This document shows positions 1 through 8,562 of a stretch of 46,959 bases of DNA, one piece after another. Within the stretch, counting starts at the first letter, position 1. The number at the start of each line of letters is the position of its first letter. Source of the DNA: Pirellulales bacterium (GTDB lineage Bacteria > Planctomycetota > Planctomycetia > Pirellulales > Lacipirellulaceae); the NCBI GenBank assembly GCA_020849945.1, contig JADZFK010000040.1:1-46959 (forward strand), written 5' to 3'. The translations under genes and the position numbers were made by a program. The notes below the pieces were generated by a model. The model made no database searches, was not told the DNA's origin, and saw only the letters and a program-made list of their open reading frames with translations.

Positions 1-87
1 ACCAGGCCCGCCCGGCAAACCCCTTTACGTGCGGCTGCGCAACGCCGATAATCGAAAGTTCGCCGGGGTTTTTCGTCGGCGAGTCGT

Positions 88-161
88 GGCGGAGTAGCTC
101 AGTTGGTTAGAGCAGCGGAATCATAATCCGCGTGTCGGGGGTTCGAGTCCCTCCTCCGCTA
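88..161 (+). tRNA. tRNA-Met (CAU anticodon, elongator type)
   Basis: The segment folds as a 74-nt cloverleaf: 7-bp acceptor stem (88-94 with 154-160, ending in one G-U pair), D arm with GCTC/GAGC, anticodon stem GCGGA/TCCGC around the loop ATCATAA, five-base variable loop GTGTC, and T arm GGGGG-TTCGAGT-CCCTC. The loop puts CAT at positions 34-36, so the anticodon is CAU. The full D arm, the standard acceptor pairing and the GTGTC variable loop favour elongator Met over initiator tRNA. A tRNA-Ile2 with a modified C34 has the same anticodon and cannot be fully excluded by eye. CCA is not encoded. An intrinsic terminator follows about 57 bp downstream. Confidence 0.95.
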
Positions 162-217
162 TTTTTTGTCAGAATGTGAATCTGGCGGCATGCAAATTTT
201 GGGCCAGCCGCGAACAT

Positions 218-242
218 CCCCCTGGGCATCCGGGGGTTTTTT
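218..242 (+). terminator. Intrinsic terminator downstream of tRNA-Met
   Basis: A CCCCC (218-222) / GGGGG (232-236) hairpin with a 9-nt loop is followed directly by six T residues (237-242). Its place just downstream of the tRNA on the same strand fits transcription ending there. Confidence 0.75.
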
Positions 243-995
243 CGTTTCTGGAGGTTCTGTGCCGCAACAGGGTATGTTGGCCTCGTGGAGGGCGGGGAAC
301 GAATGGCGGGCGAAACTCCGAGTCGAGCTTGTTCGCCGAGTCCGGGCGTTGACCAGATTGGAGGTCACACGTCGGCAGGCCGCAATGTGGGGATTGCGGT
401 GGTCGGAGCTTCGCCCGCCCGAAATGGCCAGCGAGACCATCCCAGTCCGCGGAGCGTGCGATTGCAGACGCCCATGTCTGCGAAACCACGTCGGCCGAGC
501 AGGGGCGGGGTACTGGCCAAGCAGTAGCGAGCCGTCGCCGCGTCCCAGTCGTTGGGTTGCGGGACACGATCGAGCCTTGTTCCTATTTATCGGCACACCC
601 ACCGAGGGTGGTGAACTCAATCGCAATCTCTTGTACGAGCCGCCAATCGAGTGTTACAAGGTCGGGGAGAATGTTTCGTAGATCAGCCGCCAAGAGAAGG
701 AGTAGGAACAGCCCCACAACGCGTGCTGAGTGGGTCAAGGAAGTAGAATAACCGGCTGAATAAGAAACATAGCCCGTCAGTTTTGGCCGGGAATTAACGG
801 TTGAAGGAAACTCCGAGATATGAGCTACGGTCTGCCGCCCCGAAACGGGGCGTCTATATTCTGATTGCCCGAAACGTGGCGGCTATATTTTGCTGGCCTG
901 AAACGTGGCGGCTATCTGTTTTCTGCACAACCAGAACAGAGCCGTGGCATGAGCGGTCGTGCGTTCCGCGAATCTTGCCGCCTGCTTGTTCGCAC
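243..995. other. Gap without a convincing gene; holds a 29-bp tandem repeat
   Basis: Several overlapping open frames exist on both strands, but none shows a recognisable family, a convincing start or plausible protein composition. The only clear structure is the three-copy 29-bp tandem repeat at 841-927. The final part may hold the 3' untranslated region of the minus-strand gene ending at 996. Confidence 0.5.
841..927. repeat. 29-bp imperfect tandem repeat, three copies
   Basis: Three consecutive units begin at 841, 870 and 899, each opening with (C/T)GAAACG(G/T)GG followed by CG(T/G)CTAT and a T-rich tail. The period is exactly 29 bp. Because 29 is not a multiple of three, the array does not encode a repeated peptide. 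Confidence 0.85.
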
Positions 996-1214
996 TCACC
1001 ATTGGGGTGGAGGCGTGTACGGAGCGACGGGGGCCGCTGTGCCGTAGGTTACGGGTGCCGTAGTACACGGATTGCACGCGGGGGCCGGGCAGGCCGCCAC
1101 GGGGGCCGGGTAAGCCGCCACCGGCGCGGGCCGGTTAAGCCAATTGCAGCAACTGCAACCACTGCTGATAGACGTGACCGCCAACAGCGCGGCGGCCATA
1201 AGAAACCGAGTCAT
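996..1214 (-). CDS. Small secreted or lipoprotein-like protein, Pro/Ala/Cys-rich (72 aa)
   Basis: Unknown function. The ATG at 1214 is preceded by AAGGAG about 8 nt upstream, one of the clearest ribosome-binding sites in the window, which supports a real gene and this start rather than the longer open frame above it. Residues 1-19 form a hydrophobic signal sequence (MTRFLMAAALLAVTS...) followed by SSGC. This could be a loose lipobox with C20 as the lipidated residue, although the -3 residue is Ser rather than Leu. The mature part carries more Cys residues (C22, C23, C42, C47, C50) and degenerate APVAAYP/APVAACP repeats, ending in a Pro-rich tail. Such short Cys/Pro-rich exported proteins are common in planctomycetes. 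Probably a small envelope protein; the lipoprotein assignment is tentative. Confidence 0.7.
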   Translation of the reverse strand: MTRFLMAAALLAVTSISSGCSCCNWLNRPAPVAAYPAPVAACPAPACNPCTTAPVTYGTAAPVAPYTPPPQW

Positions 1215-1510
1215 GGCTTGAGTCTCCTTACAAGGAATCGAATCCATCTCTCTCCTTGTCTGTACGTTGAGTGCCGCACCGCAGTTCAGGATGGCCGGGT
1301 GGGCATTTAACGATTCGCCATTCAACTCTACCCCTCGCCCGATGATGTGCAAACGCAACGGTTGAAAAAAAGCAACAAATGCAAGCGAGAGATGCCGCCA
1401 GCAACGATTGCAGCGATTGTAGTGGAGGCTTGAGCAAAGAACGGCGGGCCCGATACCGACTTTCCTCCACGAAGCACATGAATCCTGCAATCTATTCACC
1501 ACGGAGTCTG

Positions 1511-3370
1511 TCATCGGGCGCGGGGGTGTGCGAGGGCCGCGGAAATAGCCAACGAAAGAAGCAGCAGCAGTGTGTTGGGTTCGGGCACGACCGAGGCCGA
1601 CCAAGCCAAGCCGTACTGTTCGAGATTTGCGTCGCCGACGAGGTCGAACAATTCACCCACCCAGCGGACACGCAGCAGATACTCGCCAGTCGTGGGGATA
1701 GCGAATTGAAAATGCTCGGTGTTGTTGTATAGGCTGTTGGAAGCCGAGATGAGGTATTGGGGCGTACCCGCGATGGTATTCCACAATTCCAGGTCGAGGT
1801 TATCGAAGCTTGCTTCCGAAAACGAGGTCGTTCCGGAAGGGAGCCGATCGCGGAACCAGGTGAGTGTGGCGGTGAAGAGGGAGCCTGCCGCGAGGGGCGC
1901 TGGGAACCGGTAATCGTTGACGATCCCCTGGCCGACTTGGCCGAAATCCCAGCCGATGGGTGCGACGGTACCCATCGCACCTTGGGAGAGTCCCGGCAAA
2001 TCGGTTGTGCCGGCGAGCAGTTGATCGAAGGCGCGATCGAGGTCCATGCGTCCGGCGCCGACTCGGTCATCGACGCCGCGGGTTGTGAGAACGCCGCCGA
2101 AGCCGTTGGGGTTTGGTGTTTGGCCGTTGTTCCAGCCAGTGGTTTTGTCAGCCGAGTTTTGCAGGACGGCCTTCATCACGCGCGAGTCGCTGGCATCGGT
2201 GATGGCGGGGAGAACGGAGTAGGCGGCATCGTAGAGGAGCGCGGCACCGCCGGCCACGGTCGGAGCGGCGAAGCTCGTGCCGTTGATGTCGCGGGAATAA
2301 TAATTGGGGCCGCCGAGGGGGCCGCTGGCGGGGCCGTAGACCGAGGGGCCATTGCCGCCCGAGAGTCCGCCATAATAGGCCGAGGAGAAGTGTTCGCCTG
2401 GGGCCGCGATATCGACCACTTGCCGGACATTGTTCACGGTGCCGTTCACGGGATCGTAATAATTGTTCGGACCGCCGTTGGTGAAGTAACTGGGCAGATC
2501 AAACGCTCCACCATTTACCGCCAGGGCGGCAACCGTGAGGTTGTTGTAAGCACTGGCCGGTGCGGGGACACGGTTGGGACCTGTTCCGGAAGGCGTCGTG
2601 TTGCCAGCGGCCACGGTGAATAGCGTTCGAGGGTTTTGGTTGATGAGCGCATCGAGTGTGCCGCTCAGGTTATCGTTTCCGGCCAGTTCGTTGGGGCTAT
2701 TGCCGGCAACCCAGCTCGAATTCACGACATCGGCGGGCCGAAGGCCGGTATTGGTTGGCACGCCCGAGATGAAAGCGGCTCGATAGGGTCCGAACGTGGA
2801 AAGCCCGTAGTAATTCAAATAGAAAGCGGTCGTGTAACGGGGGTATGAGGCGTTTCCGCTGGGCCAACTGGTGGCGATTGCGCCGGAGGCGAGTTGGGCA
2901 TCGGGGGCAAGGCCTTGCTGGTAATTGCCGGGGGTCGCGCCGCCCGGTCGGCCGCCCATCACCATTCCCACCCACGTCGCGTGACGATCGACCTCTCCGG
3001 TCGCACCACTGGTGGGGATGTTCGTCACGTGGGCGAGCGTTTCATGCCCATTCCAAATATAGCCAGCCTCGATATTGGCCATCACTGCTTGGGTGCCGGT
3101 GAAGCCCGCGTTGTAGAAGCGGTTGGCCCCCATGATCGTATTGAGATTGTAAGTGCCGGCAAACGCACCCGCTTGTGGAGAAGGCAGCGGGTTCTGCAAA
3201 TACAAACTGGCTGAAGCCAGTTGCAAGTCTTCCGCCGGGGCCTGGGAAAAGGCTACCTCACAGGTGGCTGTTAGGATGCCAAAAACAACGATGAAGGCGA
3301 ACGATAACCACTTCGCACCGCGCGCACAGCGCGCGCACGAAAGGGTATTGCGCCAAACTTTCCAGTTCAT
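1511..3370 (-). CDS. S8 (subtilisin-like) serine peptidase with PEP-CTERM tail
   Basis: Secreted 619-residue protein. Residues about 20-43 form a signal peptide ending near FSQA. The subtilase fold is seen from the His motif VDRHATWVG (H130), the oxyanion-hole Asn in FTVAAGN (N257) and the nucleophile in NGTSFAAP (S366). The C-terminus (VVPEPNTLLLLL..., residues 594-619) is a PEP-CTERM signal: a Pro-Glu-Pro motif, a hydrophobic helix and a short basic end. In known systems this tail is handled by an exosortase, so the protein is probably exported and processed at the cell envelope. Odd: where subtilases have the catalytic Asp in an I-D-T-G context, this protein reads NIEAG with Glu at 101. 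The ATG at 3370 fits a normal signal peptide, with no strong Shine-Dalgarno site. It could be an active variant protease or a degenerate one. Confidence 0.88.
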   Translation of the reverse strand: MNWKVWRNTLSCARCARGAKWLSFAFIVVFGILTATCEVAFSQAPAEDLQLASASLYLQNPLPSPQAGAFAGTYNLNTIMGANRFYNAGFTGTQAVMANIEAGYIWNGHETLAHVTNIPTSGATGEVDRHATWVGMVMGGRPGGATPGNYQQGLAPDAQLASGAIATSWPSGNASYPRYTTAFYLNYYGLSTFGPYRAAFISGVPTNTGLRPADVVNSSWVAGNSPNELAGNDNLSGTLDALINQNPRTLFTVAAGNTTPSGTGPNRVPAPASAYNNLTVAALAVNGGAFDLPSYFTNGGPNNYYDPVNGTVNNVRQVVDIAAPGEHFSSAYYGGLSGGNGPSVYGPASGPLGGPNYYSRDINGTSFAAPTVAGGAALLYDAAYSVLPAITDASDSRVMKAVLQNSADKTTGWNNGQTPNPNGFGGVLTTRGVDDRVGAGRMDLDRAFDQLLAGTTDLPGLSQGAMGTVAPIGWDFGQVGQGIVNDYRFPAPLAAGSLFTATLTWFRDRLPSGTTSFSEASFDNLDLELWNTIAGTPQYLISASNSLYNNTEHFQFAIPTTGEYLLRVRWVGELFDLVGDANLEQYGLAWSASVVPEPNTLLLLLSLAISAALAHPRAR

Positions 3371-3609
3371 TAGGTCAACTCGATGATGCGAAGAAGTATA
3401 AGGCGGCGCTAGATCGTGCGCGAAGAATTCTGTTTCGTAGCCGTCGTCGGTCGGTAGCGAATACCAGCACCAACAACCGCAACCTCTATTCTAACCAGGA
3501 TTTCGGAGACCTCAATGGATTGGGGGGTGTAAGTGTTTTTGGTCAGTGGAAATCAGGCGAAAACCTGGGGAATTGAGATAGTACCCCCGGCGTGGGGGGT
3601 GTCTGATTG

Positions 3610-4899
3610 TTACGCACAGCGGATGTTGAATACTTCTTCCACGTTGCCGCGGAGCACACGGCGACCCAGGTCGAGGGCCTGCTGTTCGCTCCAACCGCGA
3701 TCGAGCACAAACCGCTCCGCCAAGAGCTTGGCCAGAATTCGTTTATACATGGCGAACTTGGGGAGACAGAATTCGAGCTTGTAGGCATCGCTGTAGTACC
3801 CGATCTGCTTGCTTTGCGGTACCGCTTCGAGGCGGGCGGCGGCGTCGTGCTCGATGTAGGCCGGCGTGTTCGAGTACCACCAGTGGCCGTTCGTCACCAC
3901 GTTCGGGAAAATCCAGGCGTAGCTCACGAGTTCCTGATTCGTGACGCTGGCCAGCACCGAAACAGGAAATACGACATGCGGGAAGGCATTGAACAGCTCG
4001 GCATACTGGATCAGCGAGACGCGGCTATCGTAGAGGTCTTGCCCCTGGTAGACGCCGCCGCGATAGACCGCGCGGTTGACGCCGATCATCAGATCGAACG
4101 GAAGTTTGTACTCGGCGCAGAACTCGGCGAGAGTCCAGAAGACGAAGTTGGCAAGCGTATCGGCTGCCGGTTTGTTGGCTGGGGACCGGAGCACGGCCGC
4201 CAGGGCGCTATCGGCCGAGGGTGCTGAACAAGGGTGTGGGGCAAACGAGGGGGGCAGCGAAATGGCGCAGGCCCGCGCCCCTTTTCCGCGGAAGTGCCTG
4301 AACAACGTTCCGATGGCACCTCGCAATGCGGCGATGCTATCGATGCTCGTGTTAGTCGCTTGTTCCAAACGCTGTCGCACTTCGGGTTTCGCCAGGTGAA
4401 ACACCAGGTCGTCGGTCCGCAGGCAGGGCACGTAGCGTTTTGTATCGAAACCTGTTAGAGGGTCGTCAAAATTGTTGGTCAGAAAGACGGCATCCAACTT
4501 GGTCCGATCGAGCACCTGTTGTTCCCAATTCGGTTCCGCCATTTTCTTGGCTGCCGCGTCATAGAGCGATTCCCAATTGGCGGGAGTCAGTTGCTCATCG
4601 GCCGGGAAGCCAAAAAACGTGCGGGCCAACTCCAGCAGCCAACTGTACTGCACCGTGTTTCGGAGCGGCTCGATCCGCGCGACCAAGCGGCGAACCTTTT
4701 CCCGCGGGTCTAACTCGGGTTCCTCGATCTGTGCCCGCGGCATGCCGGCCGAGTGGCATAGCTCGGTGTAGTAGTGGTAACCGAGAATGTCGGCCAGCGT
4801 GGTCGAAGCGGCCGTCTTCGGCTCGATGTGCGAGTGAGGATCAATTAGCCGAAGCGAATCGAGTTCGGCAAACAGTCGTTGGCGAAGTTGCTCGGACAT
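3610..4899 (-). CDS. uxaC: Uronate (glucuronate) isomerase family protein
   Basis: Resembles uronate isomerases, metal-dependent members of the amidohydrolase superfamily that interconvert D-glucuronate/D-fructuronate and D-galacturonate/D-tagaturonate. The metal-binding His-X-His lies near the N-terminus in IDPHSHI (H22, H24), as in the family, and later segments such as the DLMIGVNRAVYRGG and WIFPNVV regions fit the barrel. The start at 4899 (MSEQLRQRLFAEL) gives 429 aa and matches the usual beginning of the family just before the IDPHSH motif. An in-frame ATG at 4941 with GAGGA 11 nt upstream would add 14 residues, and a TTG at 4959 adds six more. No other uronate genes lie beside it, so its pathway role here is inferred from family only. 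Confidence 0.8.
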   Translation of the reverse strand: MSEQLRQRLFAELDSLRLIDPHSHIEPKTAASTTLADILGYHYYTELCHSAGMPRAQIEEPELDPREKVRRLVARIEPLRNTVQYSWLLELARTFFGFPADEQLTPANWESLYDAAAKKMAEPNWEQQVLDRTKLDAVFLTNNFDDPLTGFDTKRYVPCLRTDDLVFHLAKPEVRQRLEQATNTSIDSIAALRGAIGTLFRHFRGKGARACAISLPPSFAPHPCSAPSADSALAAVLRSPANKPAADTLANFVFWTLAEFCAEYKLPFDLMIGVNRAVYRGGVYQGQDLYDSRVSLIQYAELFNAFPHVVFPVSVLASVTNQELVSYAWIFPNVVTNGHWWYSNTPAYIEHDAAARLEAVPQSKQIGYYSDAYKLEFCLPKFAMYKRILAKLLAERFVLDRGWSEQQALDLGRRVLRGNVEEVFNIRCA

Positions 4900-5085
4900 G
4901 GTCGAATTACTGGTTGGCGAGTGAAAGGCAGAACGTTGCATAGGCGACACGGTCCTCAATCATAGGCAACCGTTCCGGCCTGTAAAATGCCTGAAGTACC
5001 GGCAAAGGCTTGATGGCGGCGAGCCAAGCGGATGAATGTGGGATGATACGGCAAATTGTGCCAATACCCAGGGTCCCAGAAGCAC

Positions 5086-5126
5086 GGAAAAAGAAATAGC
5101 CTCGGCCCAAGATTGGGCCAAGGCTA
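5086..5126 (-). terminator. Intrinsic terminator of the 5160-6035 gene
   Basis: Long hairpin: TAGCCT-c-GGCCCAA (5097-5110) pairs with TTGGGCC-a-AGGCTA (5113-5126). Read on the minus strand it is followed by a T-rich run (TTTCTTTTTCC). It lies 34 bp past the stop codon of the PEP-CTERM gene. Confidence 0.8.
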
Positions 5127-5159
5127 TGAAGTATCGCAAGACCATTAGCAAGCGTGGGC

Positions 5160-6035
5160 TTACGAGTTTCTGCGGCGGGCCGAAAAGATGGCCACAACGA
5201 GGCTTGTGAAGCACAGCACGACGGCCGTGGGCTCGGGAATTGCTTGGAAATCGTAGGTCACGTCGAAGCTGCCAGTCACAATCGAAACGGCATCGAAGTA
5301 ACCACTCACGCCCATGTTGTAAGAGCCAACGCCTATCGATACGCCTACCACGTGTGCGGTCGCAAAATCGGCTGCATCGCCGCCGCTTTGGAATGCGGTA
5401 AGCCATTCGCTCAGCGAGCGGTACGGGGGACCGGCAGCGCTTGATGCAATCCCAAAGCCGCCGGTCCACCACCAGCCATCACTCGCTGTTGAACCGTTGC
5501 CTGTGCTTTCGTTGATCGAAACGCTCTGCCAGGCACCCGAGGGCGGAAGGCTGATGGGATTCAAATAAGGCTCGTAGACAAGATAACCAAAGCTATCGAA
5601 GTCGCCCGTCCCCGTGCCGGTTGCGGAAGTGATGGTCAGCTTCATCGAAGGTGCCGCGGATGTGTTACCTCCGGAGACGTTGGTGCGGTAATAGCTGTAA
5701 CCGAGATCGATGTCGGCAAGTGCCGAGGAAGCCAGGCCGTAATCGGCGAAGGTTCCGACCTCAGCCTTCGCGGCGTTCGTCAGATCCGTAACCAAGTGAG
5801 CTGCTCCGGTAGGCAACGGTTGGCTGAGTTCCAAGTTACCGCCAAGCCCGGTCAAGTCGTCGATCGATGCCGTGCCACCTGGGCGAACATCCGACTCGTA
5901 CCACACGTCTGCAACCGGTAAGGCCGGTACTGGGCCGGCAAAAAAAGAATTCACAACAACGACGCTTGCCTGGGCAGGTACAACTGCCGTGAGCAGCACC
6001 ATCGCTGCAAGGCTGAACATTTGGGTTCTCTTCAT
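5160..6035 (-). CDS. PEP-CTERM sorting domain protein
   Basis: 291-residue exported protein. The N-terminus MKRTQMFSLAAMVLLTAVVPAQAS is a clear signal peptide, cleaved near AQA-S. The C-terminus AIPEPTAVVLCFTSLVVAIFSARRRNS is a textbook PEP-CTERM tail with PEP motif, transmembrane helix and Arg-rich end. The middle is rich in Gly, Ser, Thr and aromatic residues, resembling planctomycete extracellular or surface proteins of unknown function; no catalytic motif is seen. The ATG at 6035 has AGGAG seven nucleotides upstream. An intrinsic terminator follows the stop, so it is probably transcribed alone. Likely a surface or exopolymer-associated protein processed by an exosortase encoded outside the window. 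Confidence 0.85.
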   Translation of the reverse strand: MKRTQMFSLAAMVLLTAVVPAQASVVVVNSFFAGPVPALPVADVWYESDVRPGGTASIDDLTGLGGNLELSQPLPTGAAHLVTDLTNAAKAEVGTFADYGLASSALADIDLGYSYYRTNVSGGNTSAAPSMKLTITSATGTGTGDFDSFGYLVYEPYLNPISLPPSGAWQSVSINESTGNGSTASDGWWWTGGFGIASSAAGPPYRSLSEWLTAFQSGGDAADFATAHVVGVSIGVGSYNMGVSGYFDAVSIVTGSFDVTYDFQAIPEPTAVVLCFTSLVVAIFSARRRNS

Positions 6036-6644
6036 TAGCTTGCTCCTCTAGAAATAACTCGGTGAATAGCCCCACACGAAAAACGCAAACACTGCGTAAC
6101 CTTGATGTCGCATTGTAATTGGACAAACTCGAAGTTGCCAACAGGGTCTCAAAAAAAGACTGTGGAAAGAACTAATCATTTAGTATCCATCGGAGGGGAA
6201 GTGGAAATCGTAGTGCGTTGCGATACTGCAACTAAAGAGATAGTTCCCATGTGTGATCTCCAGGAACACAAGTTTTCACGACACAAACAAGCCGGCGCGT
6301 TCAAAAACCATAACGTGGTGTATTGCGGTCTTCTTAAACACCAACCGGTGCCAAGCGGACCGCCATAGGCGCGGGCAGGCTATTAGAAACTACTGTCCTG
6401 GTTCATCATGTGGCTGAAGAACGGGAGCTGATTGCGTGTATCCGTGCCGAGAGCGTGTGTTTCCGCCGATCGTTTTCGTGGCAATCGGTACACAAGCGTT
6501 TCCGCCACGGGGGGCTTGGCGGCGTGCCCGGAATGATCGATCACGGCGGCGGCTGGAGGGTGATTGTTAAACGGGTGTTCGGTGGGCCGGCAACGGGCGA
6601 TGCGCATCTACCCTGGGGCCGACCTGTATGTTACGTTAGGCCCC
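6036..6644. other. 609-bp gap, no supported gene
   Basis: This holds the upstream regions of the divergent PEP-CTERM gene (left) and phosphoglucomutase gene (right). Small open frames at 6102-6368 and 6410-6676 (plus strand) have no recognisable family or ribosome-binding site. The open frame of the downstream gene extends back to 6564, but the family N-terminus fits the ATG at 6645. No strong repeat or hairpin was seen. Confidence 0.5.
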
Positions 6645-8459
6645 ATGAACACCTCGGAAACGAAATCGCTGATTGAAACGGTGCGGAAGGCCGTTGATGC
6701 CGGAAAACTTACGACCACGGCGGCCCAAAACATCGAAGCCTGGCTCACGGAACCGCGCTATGCTACTTACGCGGGCGAAGTAGCTCAACATATTGCAGAT
6801 GGAAAGTGGCAAGTACTGGATGATGTGTTCTGGACGGTGATCCCGTTCGGCACGGGTGGCCGGCGCGGCAAGATGTACCCCATTGGTTCGAACGCGATCA
6901 ACGACCGCACGATTGGCGAAAGTGCGCAGGGCTTGGCCGACTACGTGAAGGAAACCCTAGGCCTTGGCGCATCGCTTTCGTGCGCGATCGGATTCGATAC
7001 GCGCCATCGTTCCGAGCACTTTGCTCGGTTGTGCTCGGAGATCATGACGGCGGCGGGCTTCACCGTTTATTTGTTGGCCCAGCATCGTGCCACGCCCGAG
7101 CTTTCGTTCACGGTGCGAGAGAAGAAATGCTCGTGCGGAATCATGGTGACGGCGAGCCACAACCCCCCTTCCGATAACGCGGTCAAGGTTTATTGGTCGA
7201 CCGGGGGGCAGATTCTGCCGCCGCACGATAAGGGCATCATCGAGCGCGTGATGAACACGCAGGAGATTCGCCGCGCGAATATTGATGAGATAATTGCCGC
7301 CGGTAAGATCATTGCGTGCCAGGATGAAATGGACGCGAGGTTCCAGCAGGCCGTTTTGACCCAGGCCACGCCGGGTCCGCGCAATCTCAAGGTTATCTAT
7401 TCGCCTCTGCATGGCGTTGGGGCAACGGCCGTGCTGCCGGTGCTGGCGGCCGATGGGTTCACGGCCGTCGAACTATTCGGCCCCCATGCGAAGCCGGACG
7501 GCGATTTTCCGAACGTGCCCGGCCACGTGGCCAACCCCGAGAACCCGCCCGTGTTCGATGCGATCGTTGCCCGGGCACGCGAGTCGGGTGCCGACCTCGC
7601 ACTCGCCACCGACCCCGATTGCGATCGCATTGGTTGCGCGGCACCGCTGTCGAACGCTTTGGATTCGCCCTGGCACACACTCACGGGCAACCAACTCTGC
7701 GCGCTGCTGGCCGATTACGTGCTCGAAACGCGGCGTGCGATCGGCCGAACTTCATCGCAGCACTTCATCGTGCAGACACTCGTCACAACGCAGATGGTCC
7801 GTCGCATTGGCGATAGCTACGGCGTTCGCACCGTGGGCGATCTGCTGGTTGGTTTCAAGTGGATTGCCCAGGCGATCGACCAATTCGGGCCTGATCGGTT
7901 TCTCTACGGTACCGAGGAGTCGCACGGTTACATGGCCGGCAGCTACGCCCGCGATAAGGATGGCGCCGTAGCTTCGCTGTTGCTGTGCGAGTTGGCCGCG
8001 AAGCTGAAGGCGGCTGGAAAAACGCTTCACCAAAAACTTGATGACCTGTTCTGGCAACACGGCGTTCATCTCGAGCGGACGGTTTCCGCGCAGATGCCTG
8101 GCAGCGAAGGCATGACGCGGATGAAGGAGGTGATGGCCGCGTTCCGCACAGGCCCTCCCGCCGAATTGGCCGGCGAGCCTGTGCGGCAAGTGCGCGATTA
8201 CGAACGACAGACGTTCACCGTTCTCGGACAACCCCCGCAACCCCTGGCAGGCCCCAAGGGTGATCTTGTGTTTCTCGACCTGGCCGCCGAAGGTAATTAT
8301 GTTGCCTGCCGGCCGAGCGGCACGGAACCCAAGATCAAGTTTTACATGTTTACCTACACGCCTCCCGAGCAGTTGGCGAATCTCGAATCGGCCAAGGAGC
8401 GACTCACCGAGCGCCTCGACCGCATGGAAGCCGACCTACGGAAGTTTGCCGGCGTATGA
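6645..8459 (+). CDS. Phospho-sugar mutase (phosphoglucomutase/phosphomannomutase)
   Basis: 604-residue alpha-D-phosphohexomutase, expected to interconvert hexose 1- and 6-phosphates in the cytoplasm for glycogen, nucleotide-sugar or exopolysaccharide metabolism. All four signature loops are visible: phosphoserine loop TASHNPPSD (S171), metal loop DPDCDRIG, sugar-recognition loop GTEESHGY and phosphate-binding loop RPSGTEPKIKFY near the C-terminus. About 600 residues, with the extended N-terminus (VFWTVIPFGTGGRRGKMYPIG), fits the PGM2-like/large bacterial subgroup rather than ManB/GlmM (about 450 aa). The start at 6645 (MNTSETKSL) is chosen because the 27 residues upstream look unstructured; no strong Shine-Dalgarno site. 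Substrate preference cannot be decided from sequence. Confidence 0.93.
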   Translation: MNTSETKSLIETVRKAVDAGKLTTTAAQNIEAWLTEPRYATYAGEVAQHIADGKWQVLDDVFWTVIPFGTGGRRGKMYPIGSNAINDRTIGESAQGLADYVKETLGLGASLSCAIGFDTRHRSEHFARLCSEIMTAAGFTVYLLAQHRATPELSFTVREKKCSCGIMVTASHNPPSDNAVKVYWSTGGQILPPHDKGIIERVMNTQEIRRANIDEIIAAGKIIACQDEMDARFQQAVLTQATPGPRNLKVIYSPLHGVGATAVLPVLAADGFTAVELFGPHAKPDGDFPNVPGHVANPENPPVFDAIVARARESGADLALATDPDCDRIGCAAPLSNALDSPWHTLTGNQLCALLADYVLETRRAIGRTSSQHFIVQTLVTTQMVRRIGDSYGVRTVGDLLVGFKWIAQAIDQFGPDRFLYGTEESHGYMAGSYARDKDGAVASLLLCELAAKLKAAGKTLHQKLDDLFWQHGVHLERTVSAQMPGSEGMTRMKEVMAAFRTGPPAELAGEPVRQVRDYERQTFTVLGQPPQPLAGPKGDLVFLDLAAEGNYVACRPSGTEPKIKFYMFTYTPPEQLANLESAKERLTERLDRMEADLRKFAGV

Positions 8460-8514
8460 AGTGGAATGGTTGAATGGCGAATCAAATGGCGTTGCCAAGG
8501 TGCGCGTATCGTGG

Positions 8515-8542
8515 CGTGGCACGGACTTCAGTCCGTGCCACG
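8515..8542. repeat. Palindromic repeat, GTGGCACGGACT family
   Basis: A perfect 28-bp palindrome (13-bp arms CGTGGCACGGACT and its complement around TC) sits between the convergent mutase and ketoacyl synthase genes. Diverged longer versions occur at 12977-13029 and 21701-21752. Its position suggests it could also end transcription from both sides, although no T run follows. Confidence 0.85.
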
Positions 8543-8562
8543 TGTTGCGGCTACAGGTTGCG

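Noticed and set aside
2-97. Open frame at the left edge (…KPLYVRLRNADNRKFAGVF…) ending in a TAG inside the tRNA
   Set aside because: It could be the C-terminus of a protein coded to the left, but it would end inside the tRNA-Met gene and the visible 31 residues match no family I can name.
841-927. Possible mini CRISPR array
   Set aside because: The 29-bp units are directly adjacent with no spacers, and there are no cas genes in the window.
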